A stretch of 56,330 nt of DNA, from the NCBI GenBank assembly GCA_964015995.1, contig CAXHFH010000001.1:1-56330 (forward strand), in the 5' to 3' direction. Below are positions 27,274 through 35,443 of this stretch, in pieces. The stretch's first letter is position 1; the number at the start of each line of letters is the position of its first letter. The stretch is from UBA1672 sp964015995. Lineage in GTDB: Bacteria > Pseudomonadota > Alphaproteobacteria > Micavibrionales > Micavibrionaceae. The position numbers and the translations under genes were made by a program. Under the pieces are notes generated by a model, which did no database searches, was not told where the DNA came from, and saw only the letters and a program-made list of their open reading frames with translations.

Positions 27274-27672
27274 TTAATCATCGAAAGCATCGAGCAATTC
27301 ATCGAATAGCTCTCCGGTGACTTCGATAGTTTTCAAATTCGCCTTGTATGATATTTCGGCAATTTTTAAATTCACGACTTCTTCGGCTAAATTAACATTC
27401 GGTACGCCAATAATGCCGTTTTCATCAGCAAAAGGTGAATTGGCATCAAAGGCCGGCACAAAGGCGGGATCTTTTGGAATAAAGCTGGTTTGAACGCCTC
27501 CGGTTTCACCCAGAGCCTTGGATTGCGTAGTGATTGGTGTATAAGGCGCATTGTTTTTATCCGCCAGCGAACCGACTGTATTGAGATTGGCAATGTTAGA
27601 TGCGCTCGCATTTAACCGCAACGATGCAGAATTTAGGCCTGTTAATGCTATTCCAATGGTATTTATCATCAT
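27274..27672 (-). CDS. FlgC-like flagellar basal body rod protein, orphan
   Basis: This 132-residue protein looks like a proximal rod protein. The N-terminus has the flagellar rod motif (ALTGLNSASLRLNASASNIAN), and the C-terminus has VNLAEEVVNLKIAEISYKAN followed by a helix, as in FlgC. The length matches FlgC. No flagellar genes are nearby, so this is a stand-alone copy. It might be a divergent paralogue for the rod, or a relic. The start codons ATG-ATG at the 5' end leave the exact start ambiguous by one residue. Confidence 0.78.
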   Translation of the reverse strand: MMINTIGIALTGLNSASLRLNASASNIANLNTVGSLADKNNAPYTPITTQSKALGETGGVQTSFIPKDPAFVPAFDANSPFADENGIIGVPNVNLAEEVVNLKIAEISYKANLKTIEVTGELFDELLDAFDD

Positions 27673-27743
27673 TTTAATATACCATATTCATGGTAAAAAT
27701 GTTATTTATAAGAATGAGTTAGTTTTATTAAGGAATTATCATA

Positions 27744-28217
27744 ATGCGTTTTCTAAGTTTTCTTCTGCTTTTTGCTGTTGCTGTAACAGGCTTCGCGCAG
27801 CTATCACACGCCGACAAGGCAACCCATTGGAGCTATATATATCACGATGGATATAAGCATAACTTTGAACCTTATATGGGGGAGCAGGTACTAAAACAGC
27901 GTTCCACTTGGGATAACGACACATGGACGCCGGAAGATTGGATTGATAATCCAGGTGATGAAAAAATTATACTTCGCGACTTTTATGCGATTGGCCTTTT
28001 GAAGAAACAGTTTGTGGATGATGGTATTCCTGTTCTTCGTGTGGGTGAAAAATTTGTTCAACTTTCAGGGTTTGATCAAAGGCGCGTTTTAGAATTCATC
28101 GATTATGTATTTGAAATTACGACATCTGAAGAAAACGGCATGTTCTATGTCTATTATGAGAAAGATGATAACGATCCGTTGGGCTTGTATAATAAGCACG
28201 GTTTTCAAAACTACTAA
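27744..28217 (+). CDS. Unknown exported protein
   Basis: This 157-residue protein has a clear signal peptide (MRFLSFLLLFAVAVTGFAQL, cut near SHA-D at residue 23). The mature part of about 134 residues is rich in aromatic and acidic residues (HWSYIYHDGYKHNFEPYMG, ENGMFYVYYEKDDNDPLG) and is probably periplasmic. AAGGA precedes the ATG. I know no family. A terminator follows directly, so it is probably a single-gene unit. Confidence 0.7.
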   Translation: MRFLSFLLLFAVAVTGFAQLSHADKATHWSYIYHDGYKHNFEPYMGEQVLKQRSTWDNDTWTPEDWIDNPGDEKIILRDFYAIGLLKKQFVDDGIPVLRVGEKFVQLSGFDQRRVLEFIDYVFEITTSEENGMFYVYYEKDDNDPLGLYNKHGFQNY

Positions 28218-28242
28218 GATTGAAAACCGATAAGTAATTATG

Positions 28243-28279
28243 ATTCTGTGTGCTGTTTTCGGTGCACAGAATTTTTTTT
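28243..28279 (+). terminator. Intrinsic terminator after the exported protein gene
   Basis: ATTCTGTG (28243-28250) pairs perfectly with CACAGAAT (28265-28272), followed by a long T run. The T run reaches into the stop codon of the convergent DMT gene. Confidence 0.82.
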
Positions 28280-29204
28280 ATTTGCTTCCATGTATACTTT
28301 CTGGTGCCGGAAGATCTGATTTTGTGCGGGCTTCACGATAGAGGATAAAAATATTGCTCGCGATGATCATCGTGGCGCCTATGATCACATTGGCGCTTGG
28401 GGCTTTATCCCAGAACATATAATCGAAAATCATTGTCCATATAATCATGCTGTACATGATGGGCGCTATGATAGATGCCTCACCAAGACGAAAACTTTGG
28501 GTTTTTGCTAGCAAAGATAAAAGTCCCGTTGTGCCAAGGCCGATAATAATCCATAGCGCATCCAATGAAAAACTGTTGGGTTGTATTTCTGCAAGTGGCC
28601 AATGTAGCCCTGTGGTGATTGTTCCAAATAAAACAAAGTAAAAAACGGTGGTCATGGAATTCTCGGTAGAGCCAAGCCAGCGCAAACATGCATCAACGCA
28701 GCCTGATGAAAACCCCCAGCCCAGTCCGATCAAGATACCATATAAAGGTAGAATTGAGACGTCAGACATTGGGTTTGCGACAATGATAACACCAGTAAAC
28801 CCAAATAAAACCGCGCCAAGCCGATAGGCGCCGACATCTTCTTTCAAAACGGCATAGGAAATAAGCACTGTGAATAACGGAGACGTGAATAGTAGAACCG
28901 TTGTTTCTGCCAAAGGCATTATGGACAACGCCCATGCGCCTAAAACAATGCCGACCGTTCCTATCGCACTTCTGAAGACATGCGCCCAAGGTCGTTGTGT
29001 TTTAAGTAAAACAAGCTTACCTGCGAACACGAGCCACAATGTGAGTGCCGCTAGCGAAAAAATATTTCGGAAAAACGTAACCTCAATCGGTCCAAAGTAA
29101 GTCGCGAGTAATTTTGCAAACAGGCTCATTCCCGCAAGCATGAATGCATTTATTGCGGCAAAAAATATACCCATAAGAAGTGGTGTGCGGCTCGGCATGT
29201 TCAT
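28278..29204 (-). CDS. DMT superfamily permease (EamA family)
   Basis: This 308-residue membrane protein has ten hydrophobic segments arranged as two EamA repeats, the layout of drug/metabolite transporters. The conserved stretch near the end of the first repeat (PLFTVLISYAVLKEDVGAYR) and its counterpart near the end (IIWTMIFDYMFWDKAPSANV) are typical. The transported compound cannot be read from sequence; relatives export amino acids, S-adenosylmethionine or metabolites. I chose Met at 29204, preceded by GAAGGA. It is one of three paralogues in this window. Confidence 0.88.
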   Translation of the reverse strand: MNMPSRTPLLMGIFFAAINAFMLAGMSLFAKLLATYFGPIEVTFFRNIFSLAALTLWLVFAGKLVLLKTQRPWAHVFRSAIGTVGIVLGAWALSIMPLAETTVLLFTSPLFTVLISYAVLKEDVGAYRLGAVLFGFTGVIIVANPMSDVSILPLYGILIGLGWGFSSGCVDACLRWLGSTENSMTTVFYFVLFGTITTGLHWPLAEIQPNSFSLDALWIIIGLGTTGLLSLLAKTQSFRLGEASIIAPIMYSMIIWTMIFDYMFWDKAPSANVIIGATMIIASNIFILYREARTKSDLPAPESIHGSK

Positions 29205-29328
29205 GGATTTTCTTCCTTCACCTAACACATATCACAAGCTTGTGTTTCTACACGTATCGAATGCGCAAAAAAGCGTAATAAAACTGGGGGCTTTTAATTT
29301 ACGTAAAAGTTTTTATTTTTTATATGAG

Positions 29329-29335
29329 TATGATA
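29329..29335 (+). promoter_or_regulatory. Putative -10 element TATGATA before the first subtilase-like gene
   Basis: TATGATA lies 34 bases before the ATG at 29363, within an AT-rich stretch. No convincing -35 box is present. Confidence 0.3.
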
Positions 29336-29362
29336 GTTTAAAAGGAAAAAACAGGGTGAAAT

Positions 29363-30997
29363 ATGGCGGATTCCGATCCTAAACCAAGTAAATATGCACA
29401 TTTTGAGAATGTCGCGCCAAGAAATTTGGGCGATCTTTATGAGCGTCATGCCGAGGTTGCGCGTGATATTCATCAAGATACGCTAAGGCGTTTTACAGGC
29501 AATGACACACTGACGGTTGATTTGGTGCGCGAGAGTCCTGTTAGTCCGGAGCGGGAAACGCTTGATAAAATGGCGCAATATGAAGTCATGTCGGCCAGTT
29601 CTGAATTATCTCATGCCGGTATTGTTCAATCTGCCGGACCGGCAAGCTTTGCACGTGCAAGTATGTACCGAGAGTACTTTGCAAATAATGAAATGCCGAT
29701 TTTTGTAGGTGCCGCAGGGAACACAGGGGAATATCGTGATTACGACCTTCCGCGGGTGGCAGACTTCGCACGGACAAGTTTGATTGTTGGGGAAGCCTCC
29801 TATGACGATAAAGGTAAGCCGTATGTGGAATCGCATAGTAGTGTCATTAACCCGACGCTTGTATCAGACAGTCCGTTTAATCGCGGTGAGAAATATCAAT
29901 ATTATAACCCATCTCCATCATTGGAGGGGCATGAGCACCTTATTACCAATTGGCTTGTCAGTCGTGAGCAAACGGCACGCGCGGATGCGTTTATGCTAAG
30001 TGATCCTGCTATGTCTTTTGATGCTGCCATGAATAAGGCTGCAATTGAAATTAATGAAAGTGATTACATTAATAGTGAGGTTGTACAGGCGCAGGTCGCG
30101 GATTTTATGGCATCGCCAGAGAAGTTACATGCGTTGGTTATGGCGGATATTATGAAAGACGGAACAGTTGATGCAAACGGTTTTGCAACAGGTATAGACG
30201 GAACATCGTTTTCCGCGCCAGAGCAGGCGGGCTATATTTCCGGTGCGCATTATGAACAAGAGCAAAGAGCGCAGGCGGGTAAACCAGCTTTAACGAAAGA
30301 AGAAATATCATCTATCGCGAAAATGGCGACGATTGACGTTGATCGTATCGAGGGCAACGATGCCATTATCGACCAATATAATAACTCTGCTGATTTTGAT
30401 TTTTCTGTGCCGGCTGGGCACGGCATGTTTCAACCTGAAATGTTTCGGAAATTATTAGACGAAGCTTACCTGCGTTTAGATAGAGATCCCCAAATTGATA
30501 GACAGTCGGTGATATCCAATATGAGTGCGCCCATAGACTATAAAGTCGGTACAGGTTTGGTTCATTTAAATTCTGATTTACAGCCTGAACAAAAAATCGT
30601 CGTTGATCGTACGCGTCTTGATTTTGACTTTTCTGTTCATGGTATGCCGTTCCCGGAGCATGTGGCATTGGTTAAGCCTGCAGAGGCCAGTATGGAGGCG
30701 AAGCGCTTTGAAACAGGTGCAGGGGGGAACATATTCACGGGATGGGTTCGATATGAAAATGGTTTCGGTGAAACTGTAACGGCAGAAGACAATTGGAATG
30801 CCTATTTTCCGAACGGTGAAACAACAATGATCCGTGATATGGACGTGACTGTCTATGGATATAATCAAGGTGGCTTGGTGGATCAACTGATGGATTACGC
30901 CAAAACAATAGAGCCTAACTATCCGGTGGGATTGAATCAAAAACCTGAAGAACAACAACTTGAAATTATAATGTATTCAGGTTGGCCAAAGAACTAG
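29363..30997 (+). CDS. Subtilase-like (S8) protein, first of a tandem pair
   Basis: This 544-residue protein carries parts of the subtilisin fold: the oxyanion-hole segment FVGAAGN (N120) and the serine motif GTSFSAP (280-286, S282 as nucleophile) followed by EQAGYISG. H29 in ERHAEVA may correspond to the catalytic histidine motif. Only about 25 residues precede it, and I cannot find the catalytic aspartate that normally lies upstream. About 130 residues between AGN and GTS form a family-specific insertion. No signal peptide is seen, which is unusual for a subtilase. The C-terminal 200 residues are mostly beta-rich with a GYNQGGL segment conserved in its neighbour. It may be a degenerate or specialised protease. 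Confidence 0.65.
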   Translation: MADSDPKPSKYAHFENVAPRNLGDLYERHAEVARDIHQDTLRRFTGNDTLTVDLVRESPVSPERETLDKMAQYEVMSASSELSHAGIVQSAGPASFARASMYREYFANNEMPIFVGAAGNTGEYRDYDLPRVADFARTSLIVGEASYDDKGKPYVESHSSVINPTLVSDSPFNRGEKYQYYNPSPSLEGHEHLITNWLVSREQTARADAFMLSDPAMSFDAAMNKAAIEINESDYINSEVVQAQVADFMASPEKLHALVMADIMKDGTVDANGFATGIDGTSFSAPEQAGYISGAHYEQEQRAQAGKPALTKEEISSIAKMATIDVDRIEGNDAIIDQYNNSADFDFSVPAGHGMFQPEMFRKLLDEAYLRLDRDPQIDRQSVISNMSAPIDYKVGTGLVHLNSDLQPEQKIVVDRTRLDFDFSVHGMPFPEHVALVKPAEASMEAKRFETGAGGNIFTGWVRYENGFGETVTAEDNWNAYFPNGETTMIRDMDVTVYGYNQGGLVDQLMDYAKTIEPNYPVGLNQKPEEQQLEIIMYSGWPKN

Positions 30998-31029
30998 GGA
31001 ATGAAAAAATTTATCAAGTTTTAATACAC

Positions 31030-31036
31030 TATGATA
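31030..31036 (+). promoter_or_regulatory. Putative -10 element TATGATA before the second subtilase-like gene
   Basis: TATGATA lies 37 bases before the ATG at 31067, the same element as before the first copy. This suggests each copy has its own promoter. Confidence 0.3.
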
Positions 31037-31066
31037 CGATAAGCATAAATAAACGGGTTAAACAAT

Positions 31067-32734
31067 ATGGCAGAACCAGAGCCATCCAAATTTGCACATT
31101 TCGAGAGCGTCAAACATAACAGTGTGTATTCTCTCTATGGTCGTCACGCCGAAGTTGCGCGTGATATTCATCAAGATGCTTTGAGACGTTTTACCGGCAA
31201 TGATGAGTTGACGGTTGATTTGGTACGCGAAAGTCCGATTGTTCCCGCATCTGAAGGAACATTAGATAGCCTTGAGCGTTATGACGTTGTTTCCGTAAGT
31301 TCTGGTGTTGGTTTAGGGGCAATTTTGCACGGCGATGGTATTGCCGGCAATGATTTGGTTAAGGCATACAGGGAAAAATTTGAAGAGCATGATATGCCGA
31401 TTTACGTGGTTTCGGCAGGCAACGAAGGAAAAACCAGAGAAACCGCTATACCCCGAGTTGCGGACTTTGCACGAAATAGCCTTGTCGTAGGGGAAGCTAA
31501 TAATTCCGGTGCGCAACCATTTGTCGAAGAACACAGCAGCAGAAATAATCCAACCCTGACATCGGACAGTCCTTTTAACCGCGGTGATAAGTATCAATAT
31601 TATGATGTAAGCCCCTCACTGGAAGGTCATGAAGACCTTATCGAGGATTGGGTTATTCAAAATGAAATTAATGCTGAATTTGATCTTTTTAAGGAGCAAA
31701 ATAAAGATCAAGAGGTCGATGATTATATGATCGGTGTCGCTTATACAGCAATTAGCAGCGCTAAATATCAGCAATATACTGAAACAGATGAAGGTAAGGC
31801 TTGGGTTAAAGAACAGGTGGATGGGTATTTGGAAAACCCTGAGACGTTACATTCCCAGATCATGGCGGAGTTCAGGGAGGACTATGATATTGATGGAAAT
31901 GGTTATGTTACAGGTATAGATGGAACATCATTTTCTGCGCCAGAACAGGCCGGATATATATCGGGAGCCATTTACGAGCAAGAGCAACGTGAAGAGAAAA
32001 ATCTTCCTGTTTTGATGAAAGATGAAATTAATACGCTGGCTAAAATGGCGACGCTTGATACGTCAGCACGTGAGGGGATGGATGATCCTATGCATTCCTA
32101 TACTAACGATGATGGCCAACAATTTGTCGTTGGTGGTGGTCACGGGGTGTTTAACCCCGATATGTTTAGGGCATTACTGGATGAGGCATACACAAAAATT
32201 GGTACTCAACCTGACATAGACAGGACATCGGTGACGACAACAATGAGCGTCGATATCCCCGAGGGACATAATGCAAATAATAGTGTGACATTAAAGTCTA
32301 ATCTTCCAGGAGGACAAGACATGGTCATAGATCGCATAAGACTTGATACACAATTCACGGTTGATGGCCGTGTGCCACATTTTGCGGTCTTGGATATACC
32401 GGGTAAAGACGAGCCGATGTTCACAGGATTGCAGGAATCAAACAGCTCTCGCGAATTTCTTGGTTGGTCGCGGATGGAGTATAAATTCGGTGAGACGTTA
32501 CCCGGTGGGCAAGATTGGAAAGTGCGCTTAGACAATGGTGGTGATGGTATTCTGCAAGAAGCCGAAGTAACGGTTTATGGCTATAATCAGGGCGGTCTTA
32601 TGGATCAAATGATGGATTACAGCAAGGAATTAGCACTTAAGATGGCACCGCAACCAGTGTCCCCAATAGAGCCATCTGCGCCAGAGCCTGAGCGCGACGG
32701 TAATGAGTTACCTATACCGGGTGGCCCACGCTAG
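31067..32734 (+). CDS. Subtilase-like (S8) protein, second of a tandem pair
   Basis: This 555-residue protein is a paralogue of the preceding gene, similar along its whole length (about 40-50% identical by eye, higher in the first 60 residues). It has the same features: the putative histidine H27 in GRHAEVARDIHQ, oxyanion N119 in VVSAGNEG, serine motif GTSFSAP (286-292, S288) and no signal peptide. A DYDIDGNGYVTG stretch just before the serine motif looks like a calcium loop. The C-terminal GYNQGGLMDQMMDY stretch is shared with its neighbour, and the tail is Pro-rich. No catalytic aspartate region is evident. Its last 23 bases overlap the convergent DMT gene. Confidence 0.65.
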   Translation: MAEPEPSKFAHFESVKHNSVYSLYGRHAEVARDIHQDALRRFTGNDELTVDLVRESPIVPASEGTLDSLERYDVVSVSSGVGLGAILHGDGIAGNDLVKAYREKFEEHDMPIYVVSAGNEGKTRETAIPRVADFARNSLVVGEANNSGAQPFVEEHSSRNNPTLTSDSPFNRGDKYQYYDVSPSLEGHEDLIEDWVIQNEINAEFDLFKEQNKDQEVDDYMIGVAYTAISSAKYQQYTETDEGKAWVKEQVDGYLENPETLHSQIMAEFREDYDIDGNGYVTGIDGTSFSAPEQAGYISGAIYEQEQREEKNLPVLMKDEINTLAKMATLDTSAREGMDDPMHSYTNDDGQQFVVGGGHGVFNPDMFRALLDEAYTKIGTQPDIDRTSVTTTMSVDIPEGHNANNSVTLKSNLPGGQDMVIDRIRLDTQFTVDGRVPHFAVLDIPGKDEPMFTGLQESNSSREFLGWSRMEYKFGETLPGGQDWKVRLDNGGDGILQEAEVTVYGYNQGGLMDQMMDYSKELALKMAPQPVSPIEPSAPEPERDGNELPIPGGPR

Positions 32735-33617
32735 AGGGTGATTTTTTCTTATTACGATATTCACGATAAACGATGTAAAGCTGCGCGCAGAGTATAAGTG
32801 CGGCTCCTGCAAAGACGGATAAGAAATCCAAATCGTATTTCCAGATATATAAATCCAGCATAATTGTCCATAACAAGGCGGAGTATGCAAAGGGTGTGAC
32901 TGCTGCCGCTGGCGCGAATTTATAGGCGTAAGACAGAAAAATTTGTGCACTACCGCCCGTAACACCAATCAGAACAAAAATCCATATTTCGTCATACGCG
33001 ATATATTGCCATACCCATGGCATAAACATGCCTGGGATCATCACGCCTGCAAGTATGAAATAAAACGTAATTGTCAGCGGTGATTCTGTTTTTAAGCCAC
33101 GCAGAACTGTGAACATAGAGGCGTGTAAACACGCGGCCATTAGGGCAAAAAGAAGGCCCCATAGGCTTACTTCTCCGCTGGGTTGGGCAATGATAAGTAC
33201 GCCGCACATGCCAATAAATACGGCTGTCCAACGATGAATACCTACTTGTTCTTTGAGAAAGACGAATGCCAAGACCGGCGTTAGAATAGAGGAGGTGAAA
33301 AAGATAACCGTTGCGTAAGCCATGGGAAGCTGTGATAGGGCGGCAAAGGTGACGATTAAACTCACACCGCCCATAACCGCGCGAAAGCCAACCAGCTTTG
33401 GTTTCTTTGTGTGAAAAAGATGTGTTTTTTTACTAAGAACGATGAAAAGAAAAACAGGGATAACAACAATCAGGTTTCGATAAAATGCAATCTCTGCCAC
33501 ATGATGCGTTTCTGAGAGAAATTTGGCGCATGCGCCCATTATGGCGAACAAAAAGTGCGCCATGACGCAGCACCCAATGGCAATAAAAATGCGATCCTGC
33601 CCAGTTTCTTTGTTCAT
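32712..33617 (-). CDS. DMT superfamily permease (EamA family)
   Basis: This 301-residue protein has ten hydrophobic segments in two EamA repeats, with LTPVLAFVFLKEQVGIHRW closing the first repeat and LLWTIMLDLYIWKYD in the second. It is a paralogue of the DMT genes at 28.3 and 42.2 kb. The start follows GAGATAAAAG. Its 3' end overlaps the second subtilase-like gene by 23 bases. The ilvC terminator lies immediately upstream, so it is transcribed from its own promoter or by readthrough from ilvC. The substrate is unknown. Confidence 0.87.
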   Translation of the reverse strand: MNKETGQDRIFIAIGCCVMAHFLFAIMGACAKFLSETHHVAEIAFYRNLIVVIPVFLFIVLSKKTHLFHTKKPKLVGFRAVMGGVSLIVTFAALSQLPMAYATVIFFTSSILTPVLAFVFLKEQVGIHRWTAVFIGMCGVLIIAQPSGEVSLWGLLFALMAACLHASMFTVLRGLKTESPLTITFYFILAGVMIPGMFMPWVWQYIAYDEIWIFVLIGVTGGSAQIFLSYAYKFAPAAAVTPFAYSALLWTIMLDLYIWKYDLDFLSVFAGAALILCAQLYIVYREYRNKKKSPSSVGHPV

Positions 33618-33634
33618 CTTTTATCTCAAAATAA

Positions 33635-33661
33635 AAAAGCCCTCATTGATAGAGGGCTTTT
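33635..33661 (-). terminator. Intrinsic terminator after ilvC
   Basis: AAAAGCCCTC (33635-33644) pairs perfectly with GAGGGCTTTT (33652-33661) around a seven-base loop. On the minus strand a T-rich tract follows, ending the ilv operon. Confidence 0.9.
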
Positions 33662-33688
33662 GTGAATACAGAGTCTACCTCTTAAGGT

Positions 33689-34756
33689 TTAGTTCTTATC
33701 TTTATCAACCAGTTTGTTGGCACCGATCCATGGCATCATGCCGCGTAATTTTGCACCTGTTTCTTCGATTGGGTGCTGTGCTTCGCGCTCGCGGATTTCA
33801 ACAAGCTTGGATAAGCCTTCTTTGTTACCGCCCATGAAGCCTTCCACGAACTTACCTGACTGAATGTCGGCAAGGATGCGTTTCATTTCTTCCTTGGTTT
33901 CTTTTGTAATCACACGCGGACCGGAAACATAGTCGCCATATTCTGCTGTGTTGGAAATTGAGTAACGCATATTGGCAAGACCACCTTCATACATTAAATC
34001 AACGATCAGTTTCAATTCGTGAAGACATTCGAAATAGGCCATTTCAGGTGGATAGCCAGCTTCAGTTAGAACTTCATAGCCGCACTTAACAAGCTCAGAC
34101 GCGCCGCCACAAAGAACGGCTTGTTCACCAAATAGATCAGTTTCACATTCGTCTTTAAACGTTGTTTCAATGATACCGGAGCGACCACCACCAACGGCAG
34201 AGGCGTATGACAATGCCAAGTCCTTAGCATTTCCCGAAGCATCTTGTGCAACGGCGATCAAACATGGCACACCGCCACCTTTTTGGTATTCACCGCGGAC
34301 TGTGTGGCCGGGGCCTTTAGGGGCAACCATGATGACATCAAGGTCTGCGCGGGGCTTGATCAAACCGAAATGAATGTTCAAGCCGTGCGCGAACATTAAT
34401 GTCGCGCCTTCTTTTAAATTATCGACAAGTTCATCACGATAAATGTCTGCTTGATGTTCATCAGGTGTCAGCATCATGATTACGTCTGCTTCAGCGGCTG
34501 CTTTCGCAGGAGACATAACCTCAAAGCCTGCGTTTTGTGCTTTTGGCGCGGATGATGACCCATCGCGTAAACCAATGATGACGGTCTCAACACCACTATC
34601 TTTGATGTTTTGTGCGTGTGCATGACCCTGAGAGCCATAGCCTATGATGGCGACTTTTTTACCTTTGATTAAATCAAGATTACAGTCTTTGTCGTAATAA
34701 ACATTCATAGATGTTTGGTTTGCAGGAATATCCTGTGCTGCGGTACTTTGTCCCAT
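33689..34756 (-). CDS. ilvC: Ketol-acid reductoisomerase (NADP+)
   Basis: This enzyme converts acetolactate or acetohydroxybutyrate to the dihydroxy acid in valine, leucine and isoleucine synthesis. It is the short class I type. The NADPH-binding loop is GYGSQGHAHAQN. The APKGPGHTVRGEY segment and the C-terminal knotted domain with DLFGEQAVLCGG and ECLHELKLIVDLMYEGG carry the metal-binding residues. From Met at 34756 it has 355 residues. A later Met at 34708 (MNVYYDKD) would give exactly 339, the usual family length, but it has no ribosome site. It is the last gene of the ilv operon. Confidence 0.96.
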   Translation of the reverse strand: MGQSTAAQDIPANQTSMNVYYDKDCNLDLIKGKKVAIIGYGSQGHAHAQNIKDSGVETVIIGLRDGSSSAPKAQNAGFEVMSPAKAAAEADVIMMLTPDEHQADIYRDELVDNLKEGATLMFAHGLNIHFGLIKPRADLDVIMVAPKGPGHTVRGEYQKGGGVPCLIAVAQDASGNAKDLALSYASAVGGGRSGIIETTFKDECETDLFGEQAVLCGGASELVKCGYEVLTEAGYPPEMAYFECLHELKLIVDLMYEGGLANMRYSISNTAEYGDYVSGPRVITKETKEEMKRILADIQSGKFVEGFMGGNKEGLSKLVEIREREAQHPIEETGAKLRGMMPWIGANKLVDKDKN

Positions 34757-34853
34757 TATTAAAAACCTTTTAAATTTGTATCTGCTTAGAACAGGCATAA
34801 AACAAGGTTTTTAGCCAAGAATCAAGCAAAAGATGGAAGAAAAGAAGAACGAT

Positions 34854-35426
34854 TTATGCGCCGATTGCGTCCTTGCCGCGCGAGATAGCGGCAATTCCTG
34901 TACGGCTGACATCGACAAGTCCAAGAGGAACCATAAGATCGATGAAGGCATTAATTTTTTCTGTTGTTCCGGTGATTTCAAATACGAATGATTCAAGCGT
35001 GCTATCAACGGCTCTGGCTCTGAAAATATCGGCACTGCGGAGGGCTTCAATACGTTTTTCACCAGTACAGTTGACTTTGATTAGGGCAAGTTCGCGCTCT
35101 ACATGTGCCCCTTCCATCGAAAGGTCTGAAACTTCAAGGACTGGCACAAGGCGTTCTAACAGAGATTTAATTTGTAAAATGACATCAGGTGTACCGCAGC
35201 TAACGATGGTTATGCGTGACAGATGCGCAGTGTGATCTGTTTCTGCTACAGTAAGGCTTTCGATGTTATACCCACGCCCACTGAATAGGCCGATAACGCG
35301 CGCCAAAACGCCAGGCTCGTTATTCACTAGGATGGCAAGGATATGTTTTTCCTTCTCCCCTTGGATAGGGGTTGGTGCGTAGACGCTTTTACTTTTCTTA
35401 CGACGTGTTGTGGTTGTTTTGGCCAT
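34854..35426 (-). CDS. ilvN: Acetolactate synthase regulatory (small) subunit
   Basis: This 190-residue protein is the regulatory partner of IlvB and gives valine feedback control. The N-terminal ACT domain is clear (HILAILVNNEPGVLARVIGL followed by FSGRGYNIESL), then comes the C-terminal domain with ELALIKVNC and FVFEITGTTEKINAFIDLM. A basic extension of about 25 residues precedes the ACT domain. The start is 17 bases after the GT-C-like gene, so all belong to one transcript, although in many relatives ilvN directly follows ilvB. Confidence 0.95.
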   Translation of the reverse strand: MAKTTTTRRKKSKSVYAPTPIQGEKEKHILAILVNNEPGVLARVIGLFSGRGYNIESLTVAETDHTAHLSRITIVSCGTPDVILQIKSLLERLVPVLEVSDLSMEGAHVERELALIKVNCTGEKRIEALRSADIFRARAVDSTLESFVFEITGTTEKINAFIDLMVPLGLVDVSRTGIAAISRGKDAIGA

Positions 35427-35443
35427 GTTCTATCCTTTATCTC

